Source: Mytilus trossulus (lineage: Eukaryota > Mollusca > Bivalvia > Mytilida > Mytilidae). Taken from it: DNA of 64,000 nucleotides. The notes under the pieces are model-generated. The model saw only the letters and a list, made by a program, of their open reading frames with translations. It was not told the DNA's origin and did no database searches. The stretch is from contig NC_086386.1 of NCBI RefSeq assembly GCF_036588685.1, forward strand, positions 37,049,383 to 37,113,382. Reading direction: 5' to 3'. The position numbers were made by a program, and so were the translations under genes. This document shows, one piece after another, positions 1 through 11,500 of the stretch (the first letter of the stretch is position 1; each line of letters starts with the position of its first letter).

Positions 1-600
1 TTAAAGAAAATGCACTTTTACAGACTAAAAATGGCATTTTCAGGGAAAAAAGGGGGGATAACAAAGCGTGCTGGTTTTCCATTTTGGTTGGTTAAAAAAT
101 TCTAAAACTTAAACAGTACTATCTAGTAATGTTCCTTGAATAGCATGTACTTTTTGAGGGAATTTAAACGACACATTTTTTCTACATTTTTGATTTCTTA
201 AAAAAAATAGACATTTAGCCATTTCATTTTGGGGTCTTATTCTGTTGAATATTCTTTTTTTCAGCTCTAAATTTTACTAAAACTTAGAAAAAACTCTTAA
301 ATTTCAGGTTAATTAGCTGAAACTAATCCCACTCTAACGAAATGAGGTAAATTATTTAACAATTTCATTATTTTTTACTTCCAAAAAAGAAAAATAGCCA
401 TTATCCACTCTTTACGCAATGTATGGCTATATCTTCGATTTAAGGGTAGGTTTAAACTGAAAATGTGCGAAAACCCTTGGTTAGAATTCCAATTTTTTTT
501 TTTAATTTTGTAGGTTATATCAGTATGTTTTACCCTAAAAAAATTCAAAGAAATTAAACGACAGCAATTTTTTGGTGTGACCTGTTGGGTACCACCTTAA
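1..600. mobile_element. Right part of a piggyBac-type MITE (TTAA insertion)
   Basis: This AT-rich non-coding stretch ends in GGTACCACC followed by TTAA (597-600). That end, read inward, resembles the GGTGGTATGG ends of the element at 32407-32917. The TTAA interrupts a reverse-transcriptase reading frame on the minus strand, so I read 1-600 as an element inserted into the LINE. The left end lies outside the window, so the element cannot be closed. Confidence 0.45.
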
Positions 601-1493
601 AGTCATAATCCATTTTCGTTTTTCTTTTGCTAAAAACCATCACTTTAGTTTTACCAATATTCACACTAAGTTTCCACATTTTACAATAATTTTCAAAAAC
701 TTTGAGAGCATTTTGCATTTCATCATAATTATCAGCAAAAATCACTGTGTCATCTGCATACAACAAAACAAAAATTTCTAAAAATACATGTAATTCATTA
801 TAACATTTTTCTTTAATTAAGTCTAGAGGTAAAACATGAAGTTCTCTAAAGTAATCTTCTAAGTCATTTAAGAATATGGAAAACAAAAAAGGGGAAAGAT
901 TTTCACCCTGACGAACTCCAATCATACACGGGAAGAAATCTGATTTCGTATTGTTGTATTGAACACATGATTTGATATTAGTATACATATTATATATAAC
1001 TTGGAAACATTTTCCTTTTATCTGGCTTTTTTGTAATTTTAACCAAAGTCCAGTTCTCCAGATGGTATCAAAAGCCTTTCTAAAATCTACGAATGTACAA
1101 AACAATTTTTTACCAAAGGACAAATACAATGAAACAAGTACATGTATGACAAATATATTGTCTGTAGTTGAATGCCCTTTCCTGAAACCGGCTTGATTTT
1201 TAGAGATCAATTCCAGTTCATTAAAAAAGAAATTCAGTCTTTCGTTTATAATCGAAGTGAAAAGTTTACCCAGACAACTAATGAGTGTTATTGCTCGAAA
1301 GTTGTCAGGATCTTGTGGATTTCCTTTATTCTTAAACACCGGCTTAATTATACCCAGGAGCCAACTATCTGGGATAATACCTGTGTCTAGCACAATGTTA
1401 AAAAGTTTACAATACATTGAGATAAACTCAGGTGGGGTGTTTTTAAGATATTCGTTAAGAATACTGTCAATCCCAGGTGCTTTACTATTTTGT
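601..1493 (-). pseudogene. LINE reverse-transcriptase fragment
   Basis: This is part of the reverse transcriptase of a non-LTR retrotransposon, which would copy element RNA at a nicked target. In order on the minus strand it shows KAPGIDSIL, the fingers block around DNFRAITLI, the QAGFRKGHSTTDN block, the catalytic block VDFRKAFD, GVRQGENLSP (most families have D where this has E), the catalytic YADD, and the LSVNIGKTKVMVF block. The frame is open from about 1493 down to 601. The first Met, at 1417, is internal and not a true start. The endonuclease is missing upstream, where a stop lies just before the KAPG block. The thumb and C-terminus are missing downstream, where the frame runs into a MITE at TTAA 597-600 and picks up about 15 foreign residues. 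The catalytic residues are intact but the fragment cannot be functional alone. Confidence 0.85.
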
Positions 1494-1599
1494 TACACGA
1501 TTCAATGTTTGCTTTGCAATTTTCTTCAATCGAGACAATTTGTAACCTTCGTTTTTAGAGGCTTTAATTTTTCAATTATTTTTTTTAGAAAACTAAAAT

Positions 1600-4500
1600 C
1601 AACGAATTAAAAAACCCACGAACATGTTAATATTGCTCAAAACACGAAAATTGATACCCACGAATTAAATTACTTTCACAGTATTTGGATTGAATTTATA
1701 ATTTCTGCAATTTAAATCCTGGTTGTTTTTGTTACTTTTGGCAACGCATTTTCACAATACATAAAACGGAAAGTCAAAACTAATTGTTTCATAAAGTGAA
1801 ACTGCATGCAAACATAACATTTTAAGTTGTATTGATACTAAGATGAACACGCCTCCTCTGAAAATGAAAGAACATACATAAATTAAGGTCTTAGGCGGAA
1901 TAAACATATACGGCGAAGAAAGACAGACAGATTGAAGTTTGTTTTAACCTTGCATCAAAGTAATAATCCAATTAATATAAAAAGAAAGCAAAATCAGTAA
2001 TAACGAGCTATTAATGAATTCACTCACAAAGAAGACAGATAGAAATTCAAAATAACGTTCACTTGAAGATCCTCTTTTGTGGAGAACTTTGAAAAAAAAA
2101 CCATTTGTAAGTAGTACAATAGATGAAAAATAATTGTACTAAAAGAAGTATTATATGGCACCAAAAATACCATATACAACAAAGAAGAAATAAAGCACGA
2201 ATATTATTTTAAGTCATCGAATGGGACTTTAGGTTTTATATTGATTTGATATGTTTCATCATGCTGAGTTACAAATCAAGTTCGATTTTTTTTCCGGTAT
2301 GATGATTTGTGCAGAATTATGGTCCTTGAACTATAAGACCAAATTATCAGTTTTCCACTTTTTTTTCGGTCAAGCTTGAAGAAATTGATTTGAAATTTGG
2401 TATATAGTTTAATCATAACAAGTAACAGATTAGTTACAATTTAAAAAAAATATGTCAATGCAATGGAACTATAGTAAAACAACTTTCTGCATGTTATACT
2501 TTCAGGCAAAATTTGAATACATTACACTTATTCCTCACATAATCCCGACCGATGCCTGAGTATTAAATGTATCAGAAATGCAAGAAGATTCGCCGCTTGT
2601 TGAAAAGCAAACAAAAATGTCTAGAATAATTAATGTCCACAAAGAATAGGAGAAATTTTACGCTATTAAAAAAAGATGACCAGTTCCCTGTCGAGACCTT
2701 TTGGAAAATAATAATGTGTAAATAGTCTTTAGCCAGATGCTGGCTGTAAAACTGTCATAATTTATAGCTTCTGATCATACTATTTAATTTACGGATGACA
2801 AAATCTTGTCAAAAAGGATTATTATCCGACAGATACCATCAATATACAGATTTATTCTGACAGTTATTCGTTTGAAGTTTTAAGGTAAAACGTAAATATT
2901 TGATCGAAGAGGATACAAAACTTCATTATAATTTTACGCATTTATTAAAATAGACTATAAAAAGTATTAAAGATTATGGACCACACGAATTTTTAAGAGG
3001 ATATAAAATTAAATGGTTCCCAGATTTGAATACCAAGGAGTAATGATAATTTAAAATTTTCGGCTGATTATTTTTAATTGCAAAAATATGTCTTTATAGA
3101 TGATGATTTAAATATGTGAAGCGACCACACAATCATCGTTAATGGTTACAGGTTCTAGTTTAGATACAGGACTATACGTATGTATATGTTTTATTTAACT
3201 ACCATGTTATAACAAATACGAATTACTTTTTAACATGTTTGATGATTTTTTAATGGCGATTTTCTAAAAAAAGTTTCTTTAAGCAACGATTCTTTTTTAT
3301 CTATATATGTGTGGTAGAGATCATATAAATTTACAGAAATAAACAAAATTATTTGCATACGAATGCATATGAAAATTTCAAATCAGGTAGACAGCCAATC
3401 CAGCTATAATCGTGATCGATTCTTAACGAAATTTCGTTTTGACGCTTGGTTTCCGACGCAGAACTTTTCGAATCAAGCTCGATTGAGAAACAGACAAGCA
3501 ATGTTTCCAGAAGCAGTTCTGATAGTTCTGCTTTTTTTATTTTGAAATTTCTAAATAATGCATAAAATCCAGAGAAGGACCAATTTGTATTAGACATATG
3601 AAGAAACAGTATAAGCATCAGTATATTTAATTGGTTGTTGTCTGATGATAAACACTAAAGATGGAAAGTGGTTATTCCTGACACCGGACATCCTTTCTAC
3701 ATGTAAAACAATAGCATAACAAATAAATGATAATTTTAAACATTTCTTATAACATAAACTATCTAATTTAATTAATCATGACGAAACGTTTTCTGTCATT
3801 GCTGCTTGTACATCTGCTACGTCCACATATAAAAGCAGTATCTCTTCATTATTTAATCTGTAAAGCAGATGGTTTCAGTTACAAATTAACGCACCTAACA
3901 TAATCTTACATATGTAATGTGAGATCTTTCCTTCCCCTCTAATTCTCACAATTTATTTGCATACAAGACCTATAGTTCGCATCATTTGCAGTATTTGCAT
4001 TCTTATAGCACTAATGTATTTTCAGTTCGACAATGGTTTAAACATAAAAGTCAAACTTTCAATCAGAAACAAGTGCTCAGCTCTTTCTCTGTGGAAGAGA
4101 TTACTTTAAACTGTATGAATAAACATCTGTTCCCAGTAAGCAAACATGATAATGCAAGTATCTTTCCGGGTTATTAATTTCATGAATTCTAATTAAAGAA
4201 TTCCACATAGCTTTGGACACTTACATATATAAATCGTGTTGCAACTTTGTGTCTTTGGGTGAAAAAGTACATTTTGTATATTTGTATTTATCGAAACTTT
4301 GACGTTTATCTTAAAAAAAAATCCCACTTAGAAACTATGGTTTTAGGAGGTATAAAGGTCTGTTCGAAAAAAAAATGTTTTCGCTAAAAATTAACATATT
4401 TTTAGCCTATCTACGTACTGCGATATCATCTTTTTCGCACCATGCGTCCTCCCTTTGATGACGGAGACACACTCAATATATAAAAAAGAAGATGTGGTAT

Positions 4501-6050
4501 GATTGAGACAACTATCCACAAAAGACCAAAATTACACAAACATTAACAACTATAGGTCACCGTAAGGCCTTAAATTCGTTTTCATTATATATATATATGT
4601 ATAGGTTTGAACAATATCACTAATATTCCATATCAGCTATATAAAGTCTACTCTGAACTATTATATTTTAAAGCTCTTTCATCCATCTTATGAGTTTATT
4701 TGTTCGTCCTCTTTTGTCTTTCCAATGATCATGGTGTTTGGTTGTCCTTTAGTTTATTCTTTCTTTTTTTATATGAACATTACAGTCTATTTAAAAGGTC
4801 ACACATGAAATAAAATCCAAGTCTTGTTTCATCTTGAACATTTGACCTCTCTTAATTATAAATGCATTCAATATTCGCCGATTGCGGGTATGCATTTAAT
4901 ACAAAAAATACGATACAGTAAATTAAACACAACCGTGAAATATGAAAATGTGATAAATGACCATTTATTAATCTGTTAATTCATCAACTGATTTCCCAGT
5001 TTACCAATTAATTTCAAATTAACTCGGCTTGTCTTCTCTGAAAATTATAAGAAGAAGTCGATTCCGGTCAAGTATTTTTGGTATTCTTATGTTCGAAATA
5101 AATTCCCAAAGGAGTGCAATACGAATTCTGCAAATGATGGTCAATTTTCGTCGTCAGCTCTCTCTGAAATTGGACATGGCATGTCAATTTTATCTGGACA
5201 ATCAACTACTTTTTATTATCCAAGTACATCTTAATTACAAAAATTACTGGATTAATTTACACATATGAATCAATATGAATTGATAAAAGTTAATCAAATG
5301 TCACTGAAATATTCCAAGTCTCATGGAAATATTCGGTATAACCATCTGAACACATTGTGGTAAATGGACCAACTCATACCGTAGCACCACTCATCCCTTG
5401 CCAACAGAAATATTTCAATCCGAGATTAACAGCTTTGGTACTCAAGCTTAAGTCCACAGAAAAGAAAAGACAAGTATGTATGACATTAATACATGTAGTT
5501 GTGGAAAAGTAGCGAAAAAAGGGAGGACCTGTTTACAATAAGTCTTATAATGTTAAAAATATACCCTTACGTGTTTAAAAACATGTCATCCTTGCTGGTC
5601 GCGTTATCATAACTCCTTGCCAACTTCTCTGCTTTTATTCTAAAATGTCGAAAAGGTATTATAGTATAGTGGAGCGAGACGCAACGTTAACACATCAAAA
5701 TATAATACGTAAAATGCTATAGTTTTAAGTAGCTATATGAAACAATTATCACAATCAAATTGAACAAAATGAGACATACATCATGGTAGCCGTACTATAC
5801 CCAAATTAACAGAAACCCATCAATACCATGGTGGAAGTCATATAGAGTTGAACCCATATGGAGATCTCCCGCTGGAAATTTATAGACAAGAATATATCTC
5901 TATTTATACAATATACAAAACAAAAAGTGTGTATTTCAACAAGGGTTCAGGGTGGCAATAACAAATATACAATTAAAATTATATCGAGGAAGTCCACTAA
6001 TGTTTTAAGAACCTTTTAATAATTGCAGATTTAGAATTCCTTAACAGAAA
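1600..6050. other. Intergenic AT-rich DNA, no gene seen
   Basis: No open frame here resembles a protein I know. A short dispersed-repeat fragment with the words CCCACGAA and AACACGAAAATTG lies at about 1610-1670. A family B repeat copy lies at 4484-4577 and is listed separately. Short open frames near 3350-3620, 3990-4180 and 5030-5270 have no recognisable motif. Confidence 0.5.
4484..4577 (+). repeat. Dispersed repeat family B, copy 1
   Basis: The sequence GAAGATGTGGTATGATTG followed by GAGACAACTATCCACAAAAG and CAACTATAGGTCACCGTA recurs at 18363 and 52147 on this strand and at 60585-60728 in reverse. The copies differ in length and divergence, as expected of an interspersed element. I do not know its class. 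No coding capacity is seen. Confidence 0.7.
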
Positions 6051-6059
6051 ATGTCGACA

Positions 6060-6130
6060 GGATGCAAATACGACCGATTGATTGATTGTATGTTGGCTGA
6101 TTAACGTCCAGTGACAAATATTTTATGCAC
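6060..6130 (+). repeat. Short dispersed repeat fragment (GATTGATTGATTG)
   Basis: The segment begins with GATTGATTGATTG and contains TTAACGTCCAGTGACAAATA. I recall this as a common mussel dispersed repeat, but there is no second copy in the window, so the call is weak. Confidence 0.3.
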
Positions 6131-6878
6131 AATCTGGACACTGAGAATTTTTTTACTAAAACATCTGTGATGTGGAGAAATAGACTGCCGCGAATTGGGA
6201 AATTAGAGATTATTGGATAGGAACAAACATTTATCCTTATACATTTGGCTACCAACTTGCCAATCTTGAACCAGTCACGACTGTCCCAATTGGCAAGGGT
6301 TTTGTTGCTTGAATACAACCGATAATGAAAATATTTGTATTCCATGTTGTTTGACCTCAGCTAGTCAAATAACTGCCGTTCATTGTTTAACTGTATTTTG
6401 AAAATGTTGTTTTTGCTGTATTTAGACCTTTCTACAAAGAAATTTGCTTGAAATTTAAGTTTTTCACAATAGGAGATTCGGGAATGTTCCGGAGTGAGGT
6501 AGGGTTTTTTTGGGGAGGGGGATGCATCATCAGTTTCTGTATTCCGTTTTTTTTTATGTCATTTGTTCTTTTTTTTTTCATTTTGCTTCTTATTTCTTTC
6601 TTTGTATGTTAATATCCCATTTTTCTCTATTCCTTATTTACAAGTAATTCCTCATGTTTCTCTATTCTTAATTTCTTTTAGCTTTTATTTCTGTGTTCTA
6701 TATTTTGTTGATCTTTTTTTGTGTATACTTCTTTATGATCATGTTTCCCAGCGAAGACCTCACTTTTAGCTGAAGCTCTCGGCTGGTTCTCGGCTGACTT
6801 CTACACTTTGTCCATAGACGAAAATTTTCGGAAAAACAATTAAACGGACTATAGAAATTTTTATTCAGGATGATATTG

Positions 6879-7507
6879 TTAAGGGCATACGATACAGTTT
6901 TGATCCTGTATTTACAAGTTCATGAAAATTTGCATATAGGCTATTTTTTACCTGATTAAATCAAATATGTAATAAAAAATATACCTTCATGTGCTACTTT
7001 TTGAGTAAAATGAGGTCGAAATTTTGTATATTTGCTCAAAATTCAGATTTGTGGCCGTAATTTCTTTTTCGAAAGAAAGACATAACTTTTTTGTCATAAA
7101 AGATAAACACAAATTGTTTTTTGTTAAATAATCGGTAATTTCTGTATTTTATAAATATCCAAAAAAACATGTGCCTTTTTTTATTCAGAAATAACTTATA
7201 TTTATCAAATGTTCATGAATTGAGGAAAACACGTCATTTTTTACTGCATGTTTATCAAAATTAAAAAAATTCCTCTATTTACAGTTTTATAGAATTTGGG
7301 TCACATAATCTCCCTGCAAAATGAAACAAAATGCCGTTTGGAAAAATAGGGGTCCATGAACTCGTTTTCAAATTAAATCAGTTTGAATGATAAAAATCGG
7401 TCGAAAAATGCATCTTTTCCCGATATGTCACAGTTTGACGTCGCGAAAATAACAAATTACGTTAGCAACGTCATTACCTTCCCTGTAACTGTATCGTATG
7501 CCCTTAA
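6879..7507. mobile_element. piggyBac-type MITE, 629 bp, perfect 17-bp TIRs
   Basis: The left end is TTAA (6879-6882) then GGGCATACGATACAGTT. The right end is the exact reverse complement AACTGTATCGTATGCCC followed by TTAA (7504-7507). A TTAA duplication with ends starting GGG is the piggyBac signature. The interior is AT-rich and has no transposase, so this is a non-autonomous element mobilised in trans. The perfect ends suggest a fairly recent insertion. Confidence 0.9.
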
Positions 7508-7613
7508 CTACAATACTCGGAAGAGGTGTGCTAAATAAAAAAATATTAAAAAAAACCAATTCTTTCAGATACCAAAATTTAGCTGAAATACCTGACGCAA
7601 GAACAACAAAATT

Positions 7614-8030
7614 TTGAAATCTTTCAGATATTCTGCTGCCGAACTGTGGAATGAGTTGCCAAAACACTTTAGAACTGAAACATCTTTTACCCAATTCAAG
7701 AGTCTAATAATTTCATGGAATGGCAACCGTCATGCAATTGCAATGCATGTGCTTAGTTTTATTTATTTCATGTTATATATAGCTTATGCATGTCTATAAT
7801 ATACAGCTTATGCATGTCTATAATATATAGTATTTAAATTAGTGCAGCCTAATAAAATGTGCATGAAATGTATGTTCTATGTCTTTTATGTAACTTGTTT
7901 TAATATTTGTATTGTGTATGATTATAATGTAAATGTATGTATTTGTCGGTTATAAAAGCTCAGAGAGCTTATGTTTAATTTTTATATAACATGCCGGTTA
8001 TAAATAAAGCTTTGAATTGAGTTGAATTGT
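7614..8030 (+). pseudogene. LINE ORF2 C-terminus and 3' tail
   Basis: The frame encodes FRYSAAELWNELPKHFRTE followed by FTQFKSLI. This is the conserved end of ORF2 in many jockey/CR1-type LINEs, where the usual form is like SYAAAKLWNSLP. It stops at 7799. An AT-rich 3' UTR follows, ending at about 8030 in AATAAAGCTTTGAATTGA with a short repeated TTGAATTGAG tail, typical of LINE 3' ends. Everything upstream is missing, so this is a 5'-truncated dead copy. Confidence 0.75.
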
Positions 8031-8339
8031 GCCAGAATTTATATATAACAGATCATGACAAATACAGATACAGTTTTCTGAAGCCTTTATAAAAAAGAAC
8101 ATTGACAAGCTGTTTTATCATAAAACTATAAACAAATAATAAGAATAGACTTCCAATGTACAAAATAGGAAAAGGAAAAATTAAATTCAAACAGGTTAAT
8201 AATGATTTTCTCATTTCCAGGACATAATTGTTTTTCCGGATATGAATCGTCAATTGACTTTTCAATTTTATAATATTCAGTAGTTCCGGTTTCATTTTCA
8301 ATTTTGAAAGTTCACCAACAGTTTCTTGGGATAAATAAA

Positions 8340-8520
8340 CCTTTATTTCCCTGCAATTTAATTACACACACTACTCTTAATTTCATTCGTATTATTTGAA
8401 ATCGTTAATTAAATGCTAAACTGATTCTTATCTCGCTGTTTTCCGTGACACAGAAGGCAGAACGTGACTCGTGACAGCACATGACTGCAAACACAAACAG
8501 AAAGTAGACGTGACAAAAAC
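8340..8520 (+). promoter_or_regulatory. Putative RNPEP promoter and 5' UTR with a short uORF
   Basis: The 80 bases before the RNPEP ATG are rich in CGTGAC/GTGAC words (at least four between 8445 and 8515), the core of CRE/E-box-like sites. A small upstream open frame, ATG at 8481 to TAG at 8505-8507 (8 codons), ends 13 nt before the main ATG. If it lies in the mRNA it could dampen initiation. No TATA box is evident and the transcription start cannot be placed. Confidence 0.35.
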
Positions 8521-11500
8521 ATGACGCTCTTCTCAGATTCTGCAACAGATGTTGCTTCTGTTTCAAATTTCAGAGAGGTTGTTGTGACACATTACCATCT
8601 TGATCTTGATGTGAATTTTGACAGAAAAGAAATAGCAGGAGCTGTGAAAGTTGACTTTAAGTGTTGTAAAGATTCAGGAATTGGTAAGTATACCCAAACT
8701 GTCAGACAATGCCTAAACGTGTTTAGCCATTTCTATTTCATTTCCAGTTGTCAAAAAGTTTTGTTATTCACTGTGTTTTGTGAATATGGTTAAAAGATCA
8801 ATGTGCAATAAATTTTTGATTGTTTGTTCATCATGTAATAGCAATTTTATTTCGCATTCTTCTGTGCAGATACACCCCATTTACACCCCTCTTAGATGTG
8901 GAATTTTCTTCATTGGAATTGACTGTTGTACCATTTAAAGCTAAATTTGTTAAATACTAACAATAAACTTTCAATGTAATACTTGTGACAGGATTGTTTG
9001 AATGAATTTGTTTCCCTAAATAAATGTGGTAGAAACTTAGTCAGCCGTAAGCAGTTAAGCTACATCATGTACATGTAACAAAGTACTTTTATTAGCTGAA
9101 CTCTGTATACATGCTGCCTTGTAACACAGAGGTCCTGGATTCTTATTCCTAGTAGAGACTGAGATGATTTTGTAAGAAGAATCATGCTCTCTGGTTACAT
9201 TTGGTGCCCAACTAAAAAAACATGGTGATTAGAGTGGAATTTAAGCTAGTGAATGTGTGTGAGAGTCATAATGGTAGGATGACTCTTGAGATAGAAGAAG
9301 TGTGTCAGACTAGGCAGACAGGATTGCTTCCTTTAAAGTAAATATCGAAAATACCTAGTACATGTAGATCGTGAGGGGTTGAACTAAAAAAGATTTTTTT
9401 AGCTGGTTTGGTATGAGCTGCCTTGTAACACATGGGCTCGGCATTTGAGTCCCAGAGGAGATAAGGAATTTTGGAATTATATATATATATATATATGCTC
9501 TGACGAAGATTTCAAATCCGTTCTGACTTAATACTTTGTATCACCACACCAATTATTGCTGAGGTTACACATACATTGACATAATTATTACAAAGTCATA
9601 AAAGTATCTTGTTTAGTTTATTACTTTTTCAATTTTTCTTTTCTGTTTATTATTTACATGGGGTAAATTTCTGTTGAATATTGAATTATTTATAAATTTC
9701 TTACAGTACAACTTGACATCCATGAAACACTAACAGTAAAAACTGTACAGATTTCTGATGGGGACAAAAAAATTGATTTACAGTTTGAGAAGAAACCTTT
9801 TTCAGGATATGGGTCAGAGTTACAAGTCAAGGTAAACTAATTGACACTTTTAACAAGAATAGTAAATACCATTTTGTATGTACTCTCTGGCAAATCACTG
9901 TTGATAATACTCAGTTTATAAAACATGCTAAATATATATTTCAAAAAGAGTGTTAGCTTTTAATAAAGCTTTTGGTTAAAGTCAATATATATATTGTTCA
10001 ATTTTAGGCATACTTGCATGAATTGTGTATGTCATGTATGTTCAAAATTGAAAATAAAAAAAATAAAAATAAAAAAAAAGGTGATTTTTTTATTTTTTTT
10101 TATCATTAGCAAGACTAGTTTTTCCTATTTTAGTCAGAGGTTTTCTTCTTGCTGCATCCTATGACTATGATGACCTTTTACATGGTTTGAAATACTTTAA
10201 TTTTTTAATAGCTGTTACCAACATCTTACATGTACATGTATCTGCTATGATTTAATGTTTTTCAAAAACATAAGAGAAGACTACATCAGGTACATTTCGG
10301 GGGCGGATCCAGAAATTTTCACAAGTGGCGGCCCACCAACTGCCAAAGAGGGGCCCCCTCCAGTCATTTTTCATTGATTACCTATATAATCAACCAAATT
10401 TTTTCCACAAAAACACAAAAATATCACAGGTACAGTGCTTTTAAAATGATATTATTGAATATTTCCTTATTTATGTTACAGTTGAATACAAATGTGAAGA
10501 CAGGTGACACCTTCAGTCTATTTATAACTTACGTAACAGGAGATGGGCCTGGTGTGGTATGGCTGGACCCAGAACAGACTGCAGGTAAAATATCAAAATT
10601 GATGGTCCACAAGAGTATACAGACATAGGATGTGTTTGTGATGACCTTGTGTCTTTAATTATTAAATGAAAATCAAATTCATCATTCAATCTGTTAAATT
10701 ATGCAATTGAAAATGAGTAGAGAATATTTGGTTTATAGCTAGTGTTCCATTGATTTTGTATTTCTAACATGTTCTAATGAAATTATATTATTTGTAAAAG
10801 TTAAAGAAAATTTACATTGCTTAAATATAGATATTAGAAGGTGTGGTCTGAGTGCATATGAGACAACTCTCCATCGAAGTCACAATTTGTAGAAGTAAAC
10901 CATTACTTAGTATTTTAAAAATATTTTTAAAATCTAAACCTTTTATTTATCCATATATAGTAGTAGTACTCTAAATTCTTGATAGCCTAGATATGAGCTG
11001 CTTCTGATAGAAATTGTCCTTTTGCAAATGAATATCAATGCATATGTTAACCTAGTTTGGGTTGAACAAAAAACTATCTATTGACCTTGTGCAACTGTTT
11101 GAAAATAGAACTATCTTTAAAAGAAAATCTTCAATTTCAAACTTAAATTATCTCTTATTTAGTACTTGAATGTTTCACAATCCATTAAAGTCTTATACAT
11201 GTACATGTATATGTGCAATTGTATAAGGTCAATTTCTATTGCACACAGGTCATATAATGATTTGTGTTGTATGATTTGTGGGACTATATTGAACAAGGCC
11301 AATTTATCAGGCACTATTAATATTTTATTTTGTCTAACATGTAAAAATGCAATGAATCTTAGCTTGTAGACTTTTTAAGAAACAAAATCTTTCTAGTATA
11401 CAACATTTTTGTACAAAATAGAAAAATATGAATGGTTAACATCATTTGAAGAGGGTGGTAAAGGGAGGGTGCTTGCACGAAAAAAACGTGAAATAAAACA

